The position numbers and the translations under genes were made by a program. A DNA stretch of 15,183 bases from JAXMBN01 sp046349875 (GTDB lineage: Bacteria > Planctomycetota > Planctomycetia > Pirellulales > Pirellulaceae): assembly GCA_046349875.1 (NCBI GenBank), contig JAXMBN010000069.1, positions 1-15,183 of the forward strand. The letters are read 5' to 3'. This document shows, piece by piece, positions 15,093-15,183 of the stretch (positions are counted from its first letter, which is position 1; the number at the start of each line of letters is the position of its first letter). The notes beneath the pieces were generated by a model. The model searched no databases. It saw only the letters and a list, made by a program, of their open reading frames with translations, and was not told where the DNA came from.

Positions 15093-15183
15093 ATGGCAAC
15101 ACAGATTTTAGTCGTTGAAGATGAGCAGCACCTTGGGATTGGTATCAAGTACAACCTGGAAGCGGAAGGGCATCGCGTTACCC
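15093..15183 (+). CDS. Response regulator, receiver-domain start (3' end outside window)
   Basis: Thirty residues are visible from ATG 15093. The sequence M-A-T-Q-I-L-V-V-E-D-E-Q-H-L-G-I-G-I-K-Y-N-L is a first beta strand with the acidic pair E9-D10 that binds Mg2+ in receiver domains, followed by helix 1. The phosphoacceptor Asp and output domain lie beyond the window, so the regulator class (OmpR or other) cannot be told. TAA of the kinase and this ATG are separated by two bases, and no strong ribosome-binding site is seen, which points to translational coupling with the kinase. Confidence 0.85.
   Translation, partial: MATQILVVEDEQHLGIGIKYNLEAEGHRVT

Overview
The window reads as a piece of bacterial chromosome, most likely from a planctomycete of the Pirellulaceae type. 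This rests on family resemblance and layout only: an enlarged Tex-like protein, a full-length two-domain glnE, a membrane-anchored TlpA-like thioredoxin with a CSGGP segment, several small proteins without recognised domains, and degenerate intergenic repeats. No rRNA, tRNA, IS element, phage gene or CRISPR array was seen.

Layout. 1-539 (+): C-terminal part of a serine hydrolase of the beta-lactamase/esterase class. 550-1323 (-): membrane methyltransferase of the isoprenylcysteine/phospholipid methyltransferase class. 1493-2158 (+): putative lipoprotein, behind a perfect 7+2+7 dyad in the divergent spacer. 2159-2393: repeat-bearing gap. 2394-2878 (-): small coiled-coil protein split by one frameshift and overlapping the end of the next gene. 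2865-6158 (-): 1097-residue Tex-like RNA-binding protein with acidic insertions and an RGG-like tail. 6159-6602: long spacer with a promoter for the Tex-like gene and two hairpins. 6603-7909 (+): a small unknown gene overlapping a LOG-family gene. 7922-11080 (-): glnE. 11151-11762 (-): membrane-anchored msrB. 11901-12579 (-): TlpA-like thioredoxin broken by about three frameshifts. 12695-13278 (+): CYTH/class IV adenylate cyclase-like gene broken by about four lesions. 13346-13813 (-): tail-anchored hypothetical. 14083-15090 (+): sensor histidine kinase. 15093-end (+): start of its response regulator.

How the genes fit together. The clearest units are the histidine kinase/response regulator pair (2-nt gap), the small gene/LOG pair (TAATG overlap), the Tex-like/coiled-coil pair (14-nt overlap), and the codirectional series TlpA-like, msrB, glnE. 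A membrane-tethered thioredoxin next to a membrane-tethered MsrB suggests extracytoplasmic methionine sulfoxide repair. The thioredoxin frame is disrupted as given.

Most striking observations: (i) inactivating indels cluster at 12.25-13.17 kb, while two genes over 3 kb have no lesion, so this is either local gene decay or locally poor sequence; (ii) the unusual architecture of the Tex-like protein; (iii) the operator-like dyad at 1371-1386. I did not find a convincing new defence or biosynthetic system.
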